From HK1 sp965202875 (GTDB taxonomy: Bacteria > Pseudomonadota > Gammaproteobacteria > HK1), in the NCBI GenBank assembly GCA_965202875.1, contig OZ241870.1, forward strand, positions 4,960,001 to 5,024,000: DNA of 64,000 nucleotides, written 5' to 3'. The first letter of the stretch is position 1, and every line of letters begins with the position of its first letter. Positions 49,982-58,925 of the stretch are shown piece by piece. The notes beneath the pieces were generated by a model. The model saw only the letters and a list, made by a program, of their open reading frames with translations, was not told the origin of the DNA and made no database searches. Position numbers and translations under genes: made by a program.

Positions 49982-51409
49982 CCATAGGTAGGATCTTATA
50001 ACTAATTGATTTTCATGGGATTTTATGAACCGTTGAAGTCCCATCCGAAATCTCCGATCATGGAATTGCTGGACCCACATGACAGGAGAAGACTCGGATG
50101 GGACGCCGCACTGTTGCTCAATTCGCCCACCAGATCAAGCGCGTGCTGTCGCCCACGGCACTCAATGACCTCGGACGGAGGGTCGGTTTCTGCCACCGGG
50201 AACGCCTGATTACTCCATATCGACTGGTCCTGGGCCTGCTGGCAGGCCATGCCACGGGGACGGTCGAGACATTGGCCGATATGCAACGGCAATTCAATGC
50301 GTTGTTCGGCACGACAGTCGCATACAAGCCGTTCCACAACCAGTTGGCGAAGCGTTCCTTCAAGGACTTCATGCGGGCCGTGTTGGACGTGGTCCTTCAG
50401 CAATGGGTGGTGAGCGTGCTGCAGCCGACAGCGCGGGGTCCGCTCGGTGAGTTCGGTCGGATTGTGATCCAGGACGGCTGTTCGTTCGCGGTCAAGGATG
50501 CGCTTCGTGAACAGTACCCGGGACGATTCAAGAAGCAGAACCCTGCTGCGGTGGAGCTGCACGTGACGATGAGTCTGTTGAATGAATCGGTGGAGCAGGT
50601 GACGCTGACGGCGGACACGGCGCCGGAGCGGCCCCATCTGCCCTCGCCCGAGGCGCTGCGCGATGACCTGCGGTTGGCGGACCGTGGGTACGTTGACCTG
50701 GAGTATATGGGTGCGGTGGACAGGGCGGGTGGGTATTTCGTGATGCGTGCGAGCGCATCGGTCAATCCGAAGGTGCAGGGTGCGTATACGTGGGAAGGGG
50801 AGGCGTTGGAGGGGTGGTCCGGGCAATTGTTGAAGCAGGGGGTTCTGTCGAAGGGCGAGACGGTCGACCTCGATGTGGTTTGGGGGAAGGGAGAGAAGGA
50901 GTTGGAGTTGAGGCTGTTGGCGCGGTGGAATCCTGACGAGGGGTGTCATACGTTGTTGGTGACGAATCTGGCGCGGAGCCGATTCAGTGCGGAGCAGGTG
51001 GGGCAGCTCTATCGGTTGCGGTGGCAGGTCGAGCTGTTGTTCAAGGAGTGGAAGTCGTATGCGAATCTTCATGCGTTCGACACGAGCAAAGCGGGGATAG
51101 CCGAGGGTCTGATATGGACGGCGATTGCGGCCTCGGTTCTGAAGCGTTACTTGGCTCAGATGACGCAGGTATTGCGAGGGGTCGAGGTCTCGACACGGAA
51201 GGTGGCGATGTGTGCGCGTCATGGATTGGGGGATGTGTTCCGTGCGCTTGCTTGTGGAAGGAGACGTGGCTTTCTTCCCGTGTTACGAGGCTTGGTGGAT
51301 TATCTGGCGAGCAATGCGACTCGGTCCCATCCGAAACGAGACCGCAAGAAAGGACGACTCCAATTCGGATTGGAGCCGGTTTTGTGATTTCCTTAAGTAC
51401 CAACCTATG
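49982..51409 (+). mobile_element. Complete IS4-family insertion sequence, ~1.43 kb
   Basis: Ends CATAGGTAGGATCTTA (left) and, inverted, CATAGGTTGGTACTTA (right). Flanked by an 8-bp direct repeat ATCGGGCC (49974-49981 and 51410-51417). It contains one intact transposase gene and is less GC-rich than its surroundings. The intact duplication and open frame indicate a recent insertion. Confidence 0.85.
50098..51387 (+). CDS. IS4-family DDE transposase
   Basis: 429 residues, no frameshift. Catalytic D in IVIQDGCSFAVKDAL, second D in LRLADRGYVDLEYM, and the YREK-type block LYRLRWQVELLFKEWKSYAN with the final E. It starts ATG 50098 after ACAGGAGAAGACTCGG. It cuts and pastes the element between the CATAGGT repeats. 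Confidence 0.92.
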   Translation: MGRRTVAQFAHQIKRVLSPTALNDLGRRVGFCHRERLITPYRLVLGLLAGHATGTVETLADMQRQFNALFGTTVAYKPFHNQLAKRSFKDFMRAVLDVVLQQWVVSVLQPTARGPLGEFGRIVIQDGCSFAVKDALREQYPGRFKKQNPAAVELHVTMSLLNESVEQVTLTADTAPERPHLPSPEALRDDLRLADRGYVDLEYMGAVDRAGGYFVMRASASVNPKVQGAYTWEGEALEGWSGQLLKQGVLSKGETVDLDVVWGKGEKELELRLLARWNPDEGCHTLLVTNLARSRFSAEQVGQLYRLRWQVELLFKEWKSYANLHAFDTSKAGIAEGLIWTAIAASVLKRYLAQMTQVLRGVEVSTRKVAMCARHGLGDVFRALACGRRRGFLPVLRGLVDYLASNATRSHPKRDRKKGRLQFGLEPVL

Positions 51410-51437
51410 ATCGGGCCAAGTGTCTTTTTCGCCGATC

Positions 51438-51580
51438 TCAACGGTAAACTTCTCTCCGATGAGCGGCACCGGGTATCAACACGACGAACCGGCCTTCTTC
51501 GATCTTGCAAACTCGATGGTCACCAATTCTGTACCGCCACAAACCTCCGAGCGAATGATGCAGAGCCCGCGAGGCAAATC
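51438..51580 (-). pseudogene. RelE-type toxin C-terminal fragment
   Basis: Reads SLGGLWRYRIGDHRVCKIEE then GRFVVLIPGAAHRREVYR and a stop at 51438. 'LWRYRVGDYRVICxIxDxxLVVLVVxVGHRREVY' is the conserved end of RelE/ParE toxins. The N-terminal half is replaced by the amidohydrolase 3' region. The IS4-family element inserted just 20 bases beyond the stop. Confidence 0.7.
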
Positions 51581-51590
51581 CCAAATTCGA

Positions 51591-53111
51591 TCAAAGTCCT
51601 TGCTCCACCAGCCGTTTCACGTGGTAGTCGCGGCGGGCGAGTCCGACGCAGTAGCGCGAGACGTGCGCTTCGAGGGCGAGGGGCAGCGCGCGGCGAGGCG
51701 CGGCGAGCCGGCGCAGCTCCTCCACCGCCCGCTCCACGTCGCGCCGCACCGCGTCGAGGTCCACCTTGGTGAACCTGCCGTTCCACAGCACCGCCTCGCC
51801 GTCGACCATCACACCGTCCACGGCGGAGCCGTCTTCGGTGTTCACGATCTGGTTGCAGGGGTCGTTCATGGGCAGCCAGTGCACGTGGTCGAGATCGAGG
51901 AACACCAGATCCGCGCGGTATCCGGGCTCGATGCGGCCGATGCGATCGCCGAAGCCCAGGGCGCGGGCGCTGCCCTCGGTTGCCATCGCGAGAACCTCGT
52001 CGGCCGCGAGCCAGTCGTCGGGGTCCACGCTGCGCGCCCGCGACACGTAGGCGGCGAAGCGCATCGCCTCGAACATATTCTGGTTGTCCGCGCAGGTCGA
52101 TCCGTCGGTGCCGACACCGACGTTGATCCCCGCGCGGCGCATCTCCATCGCGGGCGCGATGCCGGACCCCAGGCGCAGGTTGCTGCCCGGATTGTGGGCG
52201 ACGGAGGCGCCTTGATCGGCAAGCCGCCGGACGTCGTCGTCGTCGAGCCAGACCGCGTGGGCGGCGGTGAAGCTCGGGCCGAGGATGCCGAGGTCGTCGA
52301 GATGGGCGGCGAGGGTCTTCCCGTAGCGCTCGATCCCGGACACCGCCTGTACCTTCGATTCCGCAAGGTGCATCTGAAGCCCGGCGCCGTGCTCTCTGGC
52401 CATGTCCCGGCAGCCGAGGATGAACGCTTCGCTGCAATGCAGCGGAATGGTCGGGGCGAGCGCCGGCGCGATGCGCTCGCGCGGGCGGCTCCAGCCGTGC
52501 AGCATCCGCGCGCACGCATCGAGATGGGAGGCGGCCGGCGCCGCCCGGACACGCTCCACGTCGCGGCGAAGGGCATCGGGGAGGGCCTCCATCAGGCCCG
52601 GGATCGCTTCGAACAACGTCCGGTCGGCCATCATCGGCGCGATGACCGCGCGCATCCCGGCGTCCGCGTACCCCCGCGCTGCCGCCTCGATGCCGTCCGG
52701 CACCACTACGGGAAACTCGTAGAACAGGTCGTAGCAGGCGGTGCACCCCTTGCGCACCATCTCCAGGGCGTTCACCAAGGCGGTGAGGTACTTGTGTCCG
52801 GCCGTCTCGTGCACGGTGAGCCAGGGTCCGGCGTTGAGCAGAAGCTCCAGCGTCCACCGGTCGCCCAAGCCCTTGCCGAGCGCGCCGTGGCCGTGGGTAT
52901 GGGCATTGACCAGGCCCGGCATGATCAGCCGGCGCGACGCATCGATGACCGAGGCGTCTGCCGGGGCCGGGAGCCCGGGCGGCCCGATCACGTCGATCGC
53001 GCCGTCGATGACGAGGACGTCCGCGGGCTCGGCGCGGCGCTTGGGGAGATCGAGCACCCGCCCGCCTCGAATGATGGTGGCAGGTGTCGTCGATTGGATC
53101 GGCTGGGTCAT
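51591..53111 (-). CDS. TrzA/Ssn-type amidohydrolase (deaminase family)
   Basis: 506 residues. Metal site MPGLVNAHTHGHGALGKGLG, then GLQMHLAESKVQAV, TAAHAVWLDDDDV and GVGTDGSTCADNQNMFEAMR. This matches the atrazine chlorohydrolase/guanine deaminase/MTA-deaminase group with a mononuclear metal. Start 53111 follows GGAGGTGCC; the frame is open further upstream. It has a C-terminal helix beyond the usual length. No signal peptide. Substrate unknown. It is downstream of an acyl-CoA dehydrogenase on the same strand with a 55-base gap, so an operon is possible. Confidence 0.83.
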   Translation of the reverse strand: MTQPIQSTTPATIIRGGRVLDLPKRRAEPADVLVIDGAIDVIGPPGLPAPADASVIDASRRLIMPGLVNAHTHGHGALGKGLGDRWTLELLLNAGPWLTVHETAGHKYLTALVNALEMVRKGCTACYDLFYEFPVVVPDGIEAAARGYADAGMRAVIAPMMADRTLFEAIPGLMEALPDALRRDVERVRAAPAASHLDACARMLHGWSRPRERIAPALAPTIPLHCSEAFILGCRDMAREHGAGLQMHLAESKVQAVSGIERYGKTLAAHLDDLGILGPSFTAAHAVWLDDDDVRRLADQGASVAHNPGSNLRLGSGIAPAMEMRRAGINVGVGTDGSTCADNQNMFEAMRFAAYVSRARSVDPDDWLAADEVLAMATEGSARALGFGDRIGRIEPGYRADLVFLDLDHVHWLPMNDPCNQIVNTEDGSAVDGVMVDGEAVLWNGRFTKVDLDAVRRDVERAVEELRRLAAPRRALPLALEAHVSRYCVGLARRDYHVKRLVEQGL

Positions 53112-53166
53112 GGCACCTCCGGTGCGCGATGCCGCCCGTCGTGCGAAGGGCGCGTGTGGCTTGCGA

Positions 53167-54954
53167 TCAGAACGCCTCGGCTTCCAGCGCCATGACCGTG
53201 TCCGCGCCCGCGCGCAGGGTCGCGAGCAGGGAGGCGGTAGTGGGCAGGAGCCGCCGGACGAAGAACCTCCCGGTGGCGAGCTTCGCCCGGTAGAAGCCGG
53301 TGTTGTCCCCCTCCTGCTTCGCCAGCGCGATCTCCGCGCTCTCGGCCCACATCCGCCCGAACGCGACGAGCGCCAGCAGACGGAGGTAGTCGTAGGACGC
53401 GGCGCCGATCTCGTCCGGGTCACGCCTCGCCGCCTCGTTCAGCCACTGCGTGGCCTCGGTGAGCCGCCCGAGCGCCGCCGCGAGCGGGTCGAGGAATTCG
53501 CCGAGCCCGGGGACCTCGCGCCGCTTGGCGATGAACGTCGTCATCTCCGTGATGTATGCCCGGATCGCCCGCCCGCCGTTCAGCGCCAGCTTCCGGCCGA
53601 CGAGGTCCAGCGCATGGATCCCGTTCGCCCCCTCGTAGATCTGCGCGATGCGCGCGTCGCGCACGAGCTGCTCCATGCCCCACTCCGCGATGTAGCCGTG
53701 GCCGCCGAACACCTGCTGGCACTGGTGGCAGCTCTCGAAGCCGTAGTCGGTGAAGAACGCCTTGACGACCGGGATCATCAGTCCGACGACGTCCCCGGCG
53801 GCCTCGCGGGTGGCCGGATCCGGATGGCGCGTCGAGCGGTCGATCTGCAGGGAGGTCCACGCGATCAGTGCGCGGGCGCCCTCGTTGTAGGCGCGGGTGG
53901 TGAGCAGCATCCGCCGCACGTCGGGGTGGACGATGATCGGGTCGGCGGGCAGGTCCGGCGCGGCCGGGCCCTTGAGGCTGCGGCCCTGGAGCCGATCGCG
54001 GGCGTAGCCGGCCGCGTTCTGGTACGCGACCTCGGCCAGCGACAGCCCCTGCTGCCCGACCATGATGCGCTCGTAGTTCATCATCGAGAACATCGCCTGG
54101 AGCCCGCGATGCGGCTCGCCGATCAGGTAGCCGGTCGCGCCGTCGTAGTTCATCACGCAGGTGCTCGCGGCCTTGATCCCCATCTTGTGCTCGATGGAGC
54201 CGCAGTGGACCGCGTTGCGCTCCCCGAGCGAGCCGTCCTCCCCGGCGATGAACTTCGGCACGAGGAACATGCTGATGCCCTTCACCCCGGCGGGCGCGTC
54301 CGGCAGCCGGGCGAGCACCAGGTGGACGATGTTCTCGCTCAGGTCCTGCTCCCCGCCGGTGATGAAGATCTTGGTGCCGGTGACCCGGTAGCGCCCGTCG
54401 CCGGCCGGCTCGGCGCGGGTGCGCAGCAGCCCGAGGTCGGTGCCGCAGTGCGACTCCGTGAGGCACATGACCCCGGACCAGGTCCCCTCGATGAGCTTGG
54501 GCAGGTAGCGCCGGCGCAGCTCCTCGCCGGCGTGCTTGTCGATCGCGATGCAGGCGCCGTGGGTCAGGCCCGCGTAGAGCGCGAAGGCCAGGTTCGCCGA
54601 TTGCAGCATCTCCTCGACGAATATGCTGAGGGTGCCGGGCAGCCCCTGCCCGCCGAACTCCGGGTTGCACGACAGCCCGTTCCAGCCTCCATCGACGAAC
54701 GCGCGGTAGGCGTCGCGGAACCCGCTCGGGGTGCGCACCGCCCCGTCCTCGAAGGTGCAGCCCTCCTGGTCCCCGGTCCGGTAGAGCGGGAACACCACGT
54801 TCTCGCAGAGCTTCGCCGCCTCTTCGAGCACCGGGTCGATCAGATCCCGGGTCACCTCCTCGAATCCGGGCAGGGCCGCGAACTCCCGCTCGGCGTCGAG
54901 GAGCTCGTGCAGCACGAACTTCATGTCCCTCAGCGGTGCCTGGTACGTTGCCAT
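53167..54954 (-). CDS. Acyl-CoA dehydrogenase (long form with C-terminal extension)
   Basis: 595 residues. FAD/substrate motif VMCLTESHCGTDLGLL, GTKIFITGGEQDLSENIVHL, SIEHKMGIKAAST, and the catalytic glutamate region RIAQIYEGANGIHALDLVGR. The C-terminal 130-residue helical extension is typical of the FadE5/DmdC-like subgroup. DmdC (3-methylmercaptopropionyl-CoA dehydrogenase of DMSP breakdown) belongs to this type, which would suit a marine sulfur bacterium, but the sequence alone does not decide. Start 54954 gives MATYQAPLRDMKFVLHEL, a conserved N-terminus. Confidence 0.9.
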   Translation of the reverse strand: MATYQAPLRDMKFVLHELLDAEREFAALPGFEEVTRDLIDPVLEEAAKLCENVVFPLYRTGDQEGCTFEDGAVRTPSGFRDAYRAFVDGGWNGLSCNPEFGGQGLPGTLSIFVEEMLQSANLAFALYAGLTHGACIAIDKHAGEELRRRYLPKLIEGTWSGVMCLTESHCGTDLGLLRTRAEPAGDGRYRVTGTKIFITGGEQDLSENIVHLVLARLPDAPAGVKGISMFLVPKFIAGEDGSLGERNAVHCGSIEHKMGIKAASTCVMNYDGATGYLIGEPHRGLQAMFSMMNYERIMVGQQGLSLAEVAYQNAAGYARDRLQGRSLKGPAAPDLPADPIIVHPDVRRMLLTTRAYNEGARALIAWTSLQIDRSTRHPDPATREAAGDVVGLMIPVVKAFFTDYGFESCHQCQQVFGGHGYIAEWGMEQLVRDARIAQIYEGANGIHALDLVGRKLALNGGRAIRAYITEMTTFIAKRREVPGLGEFLDPLAAALGRLTEATQWLNEAARRDPDEIGAASYDYLRLLALVAFGRMWAESAEIALAKQEGDNTGFYRAKLATGRFFVRRLLPTTASLLATLRAGADTVMALEAEAF

Positions 54955-55106
54955 CTGTCGTGACCTCCGGTGGATACGAGGGTGGCGATTCCGCTGCACG
55001 GAATCGCGGGTGTCCCCGGCGACCGCGCCTCCTCCGTGCCCGCGACGGGCGGTCGTCGCGACCATTGTCTTCGCGCCGCCGCAAGGGGCGCAAGTCAGTC
55101 GGTCCG

Positions 55107-55470
55107 TCAGCAGCAATTCCCGCCAGGAGCCTGCGCCGTAGAAGATTCATGGAAGAACATGTCCCGCGCTTCGTGCGGGCGGTCGAGCTCGGAGAGCAGG
55201 ATGCCGTAGTTCAAATAGATGAGATGCAGATCGTCTCGCTCCAGGGGCCGGTATCCGGCCAGGGTGCGGGGGGAGACGCAGGGGGCGGGGGGATGATCAG
55301 GCCCGGGTCCCGGTCGAGCAGCGAGACGAGCGCCTGGAAGTCCGCGCGGGCCTCGTCGCGCCGTCCCGCGGCCATGCGGGCGACGGCCCGGTCGCGGCGG
55401 TGGCGCAAGCGGGAAGGATCGGAGAGGAAGCGCGCCTCCCCGCCGGCGATGCGCGCCGGCGACGTGCCGG
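55107..55470 (-). pseudogene. TPR-protein remnant at the end of the Tad region
   Basis: One frame reads FLSDPSRLRHRRDRAVARMA then AGRRDEARADFQALVSLLDR; another continues RTLAGYRPLERDDLHLIYLN then YGILLSELDRPHEARDMFFH. Together they resemble the end of a TPR protein split by a frameshift. It lies just after the TPR/SPOR gene and may be its broken continuation. Confidence 0.35.
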
Positions 55471-55527
55471 CATGGAGACGGAGGCGTACCGCAGGGACGG
55501 GCGCCCCAGGTCTCCCGCAACCGGCTC

Positions 55528-56880
55528 TCACCGGGACGGCGGACAACGCTCGGGCGCCAGAGGCACGTCCGGAAAGCTGCCGGGCCACTGTGTCAGGAGA
55601 ACCTCGGGGTCGGACGTCGCTCCGAGCAGCCAGTTCCCCGCCCGAGGGGGCTGCACCTTGGGGTCGAGACCGAGGGCGTGCAACGCGCCAAGCCGGCGGT
55701 CCACGCTCTCCCGCTTCAGGTAGACCCCGAGGGATACCGCGTCGCGAAGCGGGCCGGCGGGGATCCATGCCACGTCGCCGATCCCCAGGTCCTTCTTCAG
55801 GGAGATCATCGTCTGCACCGCCTCGTTGCGGTCCTCGAACGGCCCCAGATACACGCGGTAGTGGGAGGAGCGGGTCCGGTAGGACAGCACTCGGGCGTCG
55901 CGCGCGTGGAGCCATTCCACGGCCTCGTCGGGAGGCGCGTCGGGCCAGGGGCCCGCCAGGAAACACACGGCGGGGCTCTTGGGCGTCTCCGGGGAGGGAG
56001 GCGCGGGCCCCGAAGGCATGCTCTGCGGAGACGGAGGGGAGAAGGATGCCGCGGGAGGCGGAGGTTCCGGCGTTGCTTCCGGGGAGGGCGGGAGGGACGC
56101 CGGGGAAGGCGGCGGCGAGGAGGATGCGCTCGGGCCGGAAGAAGGCGTGGGACCAGCCGGAGCGGTGGGGTCGGCCCGGGCTTCGGTCGTCCCCGCGGGG
56201 TCGGCTGCGGCCATGGCTTCGGCAGGGGCTTCGGAAGGCGCTGCGGATTGGGCAGGGGCCGCAGGCTCGTCCGGCGCCGGCGCCCCGGCCTGGGCCGGTC
56301 CCGCGGGAACGACCGTCGGGACCGGGGGGGCGCCGGAAGACAGCAGCGTACCGGGCTGCGCGGACAGGACCGGAGCGGTGGGCGAGGGCGCTTCGGCGTC
56401 CGCGTGGCGGCGCAGCACGCGGACCCGCTGGTAGGCGTGCGCCGCGAGCGCACGGTAGACGTCGCCCAGATTGGCCCATACCCCGGGATCCTGAGGCCAG
56501 AGCCGGGTCGCATGTTCGAGGCGGGTACGGGCCTCCGCGGGCCGTCCCGCGGCCCAGGCGGCCAGGGCCCGACCGGACGCGAACGCCGGCGTCGGCCCTT
56601 CGGACGCTTCGAGTTCGTCGAACACCCGGGCCGCCTCCGCCCCCTCCCCGGCGCGCAGATGCAGCACGCCCCGGAGGAAACGCACCTCGGAGGCGTTCCC
56701 CAGACCCTGGGTCCGAAGCTCGTCGAGCAACGTCCCCGCGCGGGCGTCGTCGTCCGCGCGGAGCGCGGCCACCACGTCGTCCACGGTCGGGGAGGACACC
56801 ACCGCCAGAGGAACGCAGGCGAGCGACAGGGCCAGGGCGGGCAGGACGCGGCGCCGGCCGCCGGGACGGAGACGGATCAC
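55528..56880 (-). CDS. TPR and SPOR-like domain protein of the Tad region
   Basis: 450 residues. N-terminal hydrophobic signal (VLPALALSLACVPLAVVSSP), TPR repeats at about 35-150 (GEGAEAARVFDELEASEG, AARPAEARTRLEHATRLWPQ type), a long Pro/Ala/Ser/Glu linker at 165-310, then a SPOR-like domain (CFLAGPWPDAPPDEAVEWLH, SSHYRVYLGPFEDRNEAVQT). SPOR domains bind denuded peptidoglycan. TPR lipoproteins (TadD-like) occur in Tad loci; this fusion may couple pilus assembly to the wall. It lies 88 bases after cpaB. Confidence 0.65.
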   Translation of the reverse strand: MIRLRPGGRRRVLPALALSLACVPLAVVSSPTVDDVVAALRADDDARAGTLLDELRTQGLGNASEVRFLRGVLHLRAGEGAEAARVFDELEASEGPTPAFASGRALAAWAAGRPAEARTRLEHATRLWPQDPGVWANLGDVYRALAAHAYQRVRVLRRHADAEAPSPTAPVLSAQPGTLLSSGAPPVPTVVPAGPAQAGAPAPDEPAAPAQSAAPSEAPAEAMAAADPAGTTEARADPTAPAGPTPSSGPSASSSPPPSPASLPPSPEATPEPPPPAASFSPPSPQSMPSGPAPPSPETPKSPAVCFLAGPWPDAPPDEAVEWLHARDARVLSYRTRSSHYRVYLGPFEDRNEAVQTMISLKKDLGIGDVAWIPAGPLRDAVSLGVYLKRESVDRRLGALHALGLDPKVQPPRAGNWLLGATSDPEVLLTQWPGSFPDVPLAPERCPPSR

Positions 56881-56968
56881 GGCCTCGGGGTGCCTCTTGT
56901 TCGAGCCGATACCGGGCGTCCGGCGGCGCCGGCCGGCGTGAAGGTCGAAAGAATCCCCGCTCCGGGAA

Positions 56969-57985
56969 TCATGACGGCTCCTCCGGGGGCAGGTCCGGAG
57001 AGGGAAGCGGCGGGGACGGAATGCGGGCCGAAGTCCAGGTCGTCTCGGGCGGGCCGACGTCGGGGAACTTCACCTCGGCCTCGGAGTCGGGGCGGTAGAT
57101 CGTCACCGTCCTGGGGAGCGCCATGAGAGGAGGGGAAGGAGGGGGAGGAGGGCTCGCCGGTCTGGCGTCCGGCAGGAGCAGCCCCTGGAGGTGCGCCACC
57201 GACGGGGGCGGGGCCGGATCCGGCGCGGATCGTGCGGCCCGCACCACCAGGGCGAGCTCGCCCTCCCGACCGGCGTGGACCAGGGCGGGCGCCTGGGCGG
57301 GAGAGACCTCCAGCGTGGCGGTGGCGATTTCCTGGCGCTGGTCGGGAGGCTCCTCGCCGCCGACGGCCGGGGGACGCACCGTGCGGTCGATGGCGAGCAC
57401 CCGGAGGTCCTCGAACACCGTCCGGCTCAGCCGGGCCCCGCCCGTCGCCGGGACGAGCTCGTCCACCTCGAACCGCTCCAGGGATGGCGCGCTCGCGGTG
57501 AAGATGACGTCCACCCGGTCTCCGGGATCGATGAGGCCGGCATGTCGGGTCGCCGGACCGATGTGCACGGACACCGCCCTCATGCCGGGGGAGAGGATGA
57601 GGGACAGGAAGCCGCGCGCCCCGGGATGCACCAGATCGGTGGACAGCACGGGCGTGCCCGCGTCGATGGGGACGCGCACCGCAGTGCCGAGGATGTCGTC
57701 GTCGTCGGACCCGGGGATCGCGCCTGCCGGGATCCGGCCGACCTCCAGCGGCTCGGAGACGACGTCGGCCTCACCGAGGAGGGCGCCGACGGCGAGGTAG
57801 CGGGCCGCGACCAGCATCCGCTTCGTCTCCGGCGCCACGACTTCGGGCGCGGGGGGCGCGTCCGCGATGGGCTCGGGCGTGGGCTGGGAAGGGCGGCCCA
57901 GGTTGAGGAGTCCGTAAGTGATGGCCAGGGTCACGAGGAGGACGGCGGCGACCAGGAGAGCGACGATGGCCCAGTAACGGCGCAT
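56969..57985 (-). CDS. cpaB: Flp pilus assembly protein CpaB (RcpC)
   Basis: 338 residues. One N-terminal helix (YWAIVALLVAAVLLVTLAIT), then a SAF domain (RMLVAARYLAVGALLGEADV, LGTAVRVPIDAGTPVLSTDL) and RcpC-like core LILSPGMRAVSVHIGPATRH followed by DPGDRVDVIFT. CpaB/RcpC is periplasmic and supports the Tad secretin. It follows cpaA by 12 bases. The C-terminal 60 residues are Pro-rich. Confidence 0.85.
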   Translation of the reverse strand: MRRYWAIVALLVAAVLLVTLAITYGLLNLGRPSQPTPEPIADAPPAPEVVAPETKRMLVAARYLAVGALLGEADVVSEPLEVGRIPAGAIPGSDDDDILGTAVRVPIDAGTPVLSTDLVHPGARGFLSLILSPGMRAVSVHIGPATRHAGLIDPGDRVDVIFTASAPSLERFEVDELVPATGGARLSRTVFEDLRVLAIDRTVRPPAVGGEEPPDQRQEIATATLEVSPAQAPALVHAGREGELALVVRAARSAPDPAPPPSVAHLQGLLLPDARPASPPPPPSPPLMALPRTVTIYRPDSEAEVKFPDVGPPETTWTSARIPSPPLPSPDLPPEEPS

Positions 57986-57997
57986 GGGCGGCTCCCT

Positions 57998-58450
57998 CTA
58001 CAGGACGCCCAGAGGCGCCGCCAGCAGGACCCCCACCGCGGGCAGGGCAATCGCCACGGCGAAGGGAAGCTCGCGCCGGCGCCGCCGCGAGGCGGGGAGC
58101 GGAAGCGCGGCCCACAGGGCCATCAGCAGGGAGAGGAGGGCGAACCCCAGACAGTACGCCGTCCACTGCCGCGGCTCCACCCAGAGCACCGTCGCCGTGG
58201 CGAGCTTCACGTCTCCGCCCCCGCAATGCCCCAGCAGGAACCCCGCGAGAAGAAGAAGGAAGGCGATGGCGGCGATCACGACGTGGGGCAGGGCGCTCGC
58301 AGGAAAACCGGTCCAGACCCAGGCCGCGGCGAACAGACCCCCCAGGGCGACGGGGAGGGCGTTCGGGACCACCCGGGCCGCGCAATCGGTGACCACGCCG
58401 GCCAGCAGCAGGACGCACGCGCCCAGGGCCAGGGGCAGCGGAAACGTCAT
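57998..58450 (-). CDS. cpaA: Prepilin peptidase CpaA (TadV)
   Basis: 150 residues, four or five membrane helices. Catalytic aspartates in LLLAGVVTDCAARVVPN and GHCGGGDVKLATATV (GxGDxK motif) identify an A24 aspartic prepilin peptidase of the short CpaA type, which cleaves Flp prepilins. Start 58450 follows AAGGAGGTGCTGC. It forms an operon with cpaB. No Flp pilin gene is in the window. Confidence 0.85.
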   Translation of the reverse strand: MTFPLPLALGACVLLLAGVVTDCAARVVPNALPVALGGLFAAAWVWTGFPASALPHVVIAAIAFLLLLAGFLLGHCGGGDVKLATATVLWVEPRQWTAYCLGFALLSLLMALWAALPLPASRRRRRELPFAVAIALPAVGVLLAAPLGVL

Positions 58451-58478
58451 GCAGCACCTCCTTGCCGGGGCCGCGAGC

Positions 58479-58904
58479 TCATTGCCCATGACGGAAGGTG
58501 AGACATTTCTTCCCAAACCGCGTGCAACATGTTGAAGTATGGCATACTCCGGCGCCGAAAAGGCCGGGAGGCGATGCGGCGGGCCGCGCCGCCGGCGGCA
58601 GGCGGGCTTGACCGGCGTTGCGGCGGCCGGACCGCCCGCACCGGGGCGGATGCTCGCAGAGCCGGTCCGTTTCGGCAACGGGAACGACGAAATGCAGGGA
58701 TTCCCGCTCCTTCCCCGGGGCATGGCCCGGGAACGCGAAGACGGATGGATCGGGCGGGGCCGTTCCGGCGACGTCCGTGACGATTTGCGTCCGGGCACGG
58801 CGAAGGTGGTCTTCAATGGTGTCGAGGCGGTATCCCAGCACTCCGTGCGCGACGAGCCCGACCAGAGCCAGCGGGAACACGATGCTCCATAGCGTCTGCC
58901 GCAT
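58479..58904 (-). CDS. Hypothetical membrane-anchored protein upstream of cpaA
   Basis: 141 residues. The first 25 (MRQTLWSIVFPLALVGLVAH) form one membrane helix, followed by a helix LDTIEDHLRRARTQIVTDVA. From about residue 85 the sequence is arginine-rich and low in structure, so the true gene may be shorter or frameshifted. It sits 28 bases before cpaA and 22 bases after the sensor fragment, which suggests a Tad accessory. No family recognised. Confidence 0.4.
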   Translation of the reverse strand: MRQTLWSIVFPLALVGLVAHGVLGYRLDTIEDHLRRARTQIVTDVAGTAPPDPSVFAFPGHAPGKERESLHFVVPVAETDRLCEHPPRCGRSGRRNAGQARLPPAARPAASPPGLFGAGVCHTSTCCTRFGKKCLTFRHGQ

Positions 58905-58925
58905 CGCACGTTCTGCATCACCGCC

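Noticed and set aside
51438..51580. Functional RelE toxin beside the IS4-family element
   Set aside because: Only the last 45 residues remain and no antitoxin is adjacent.
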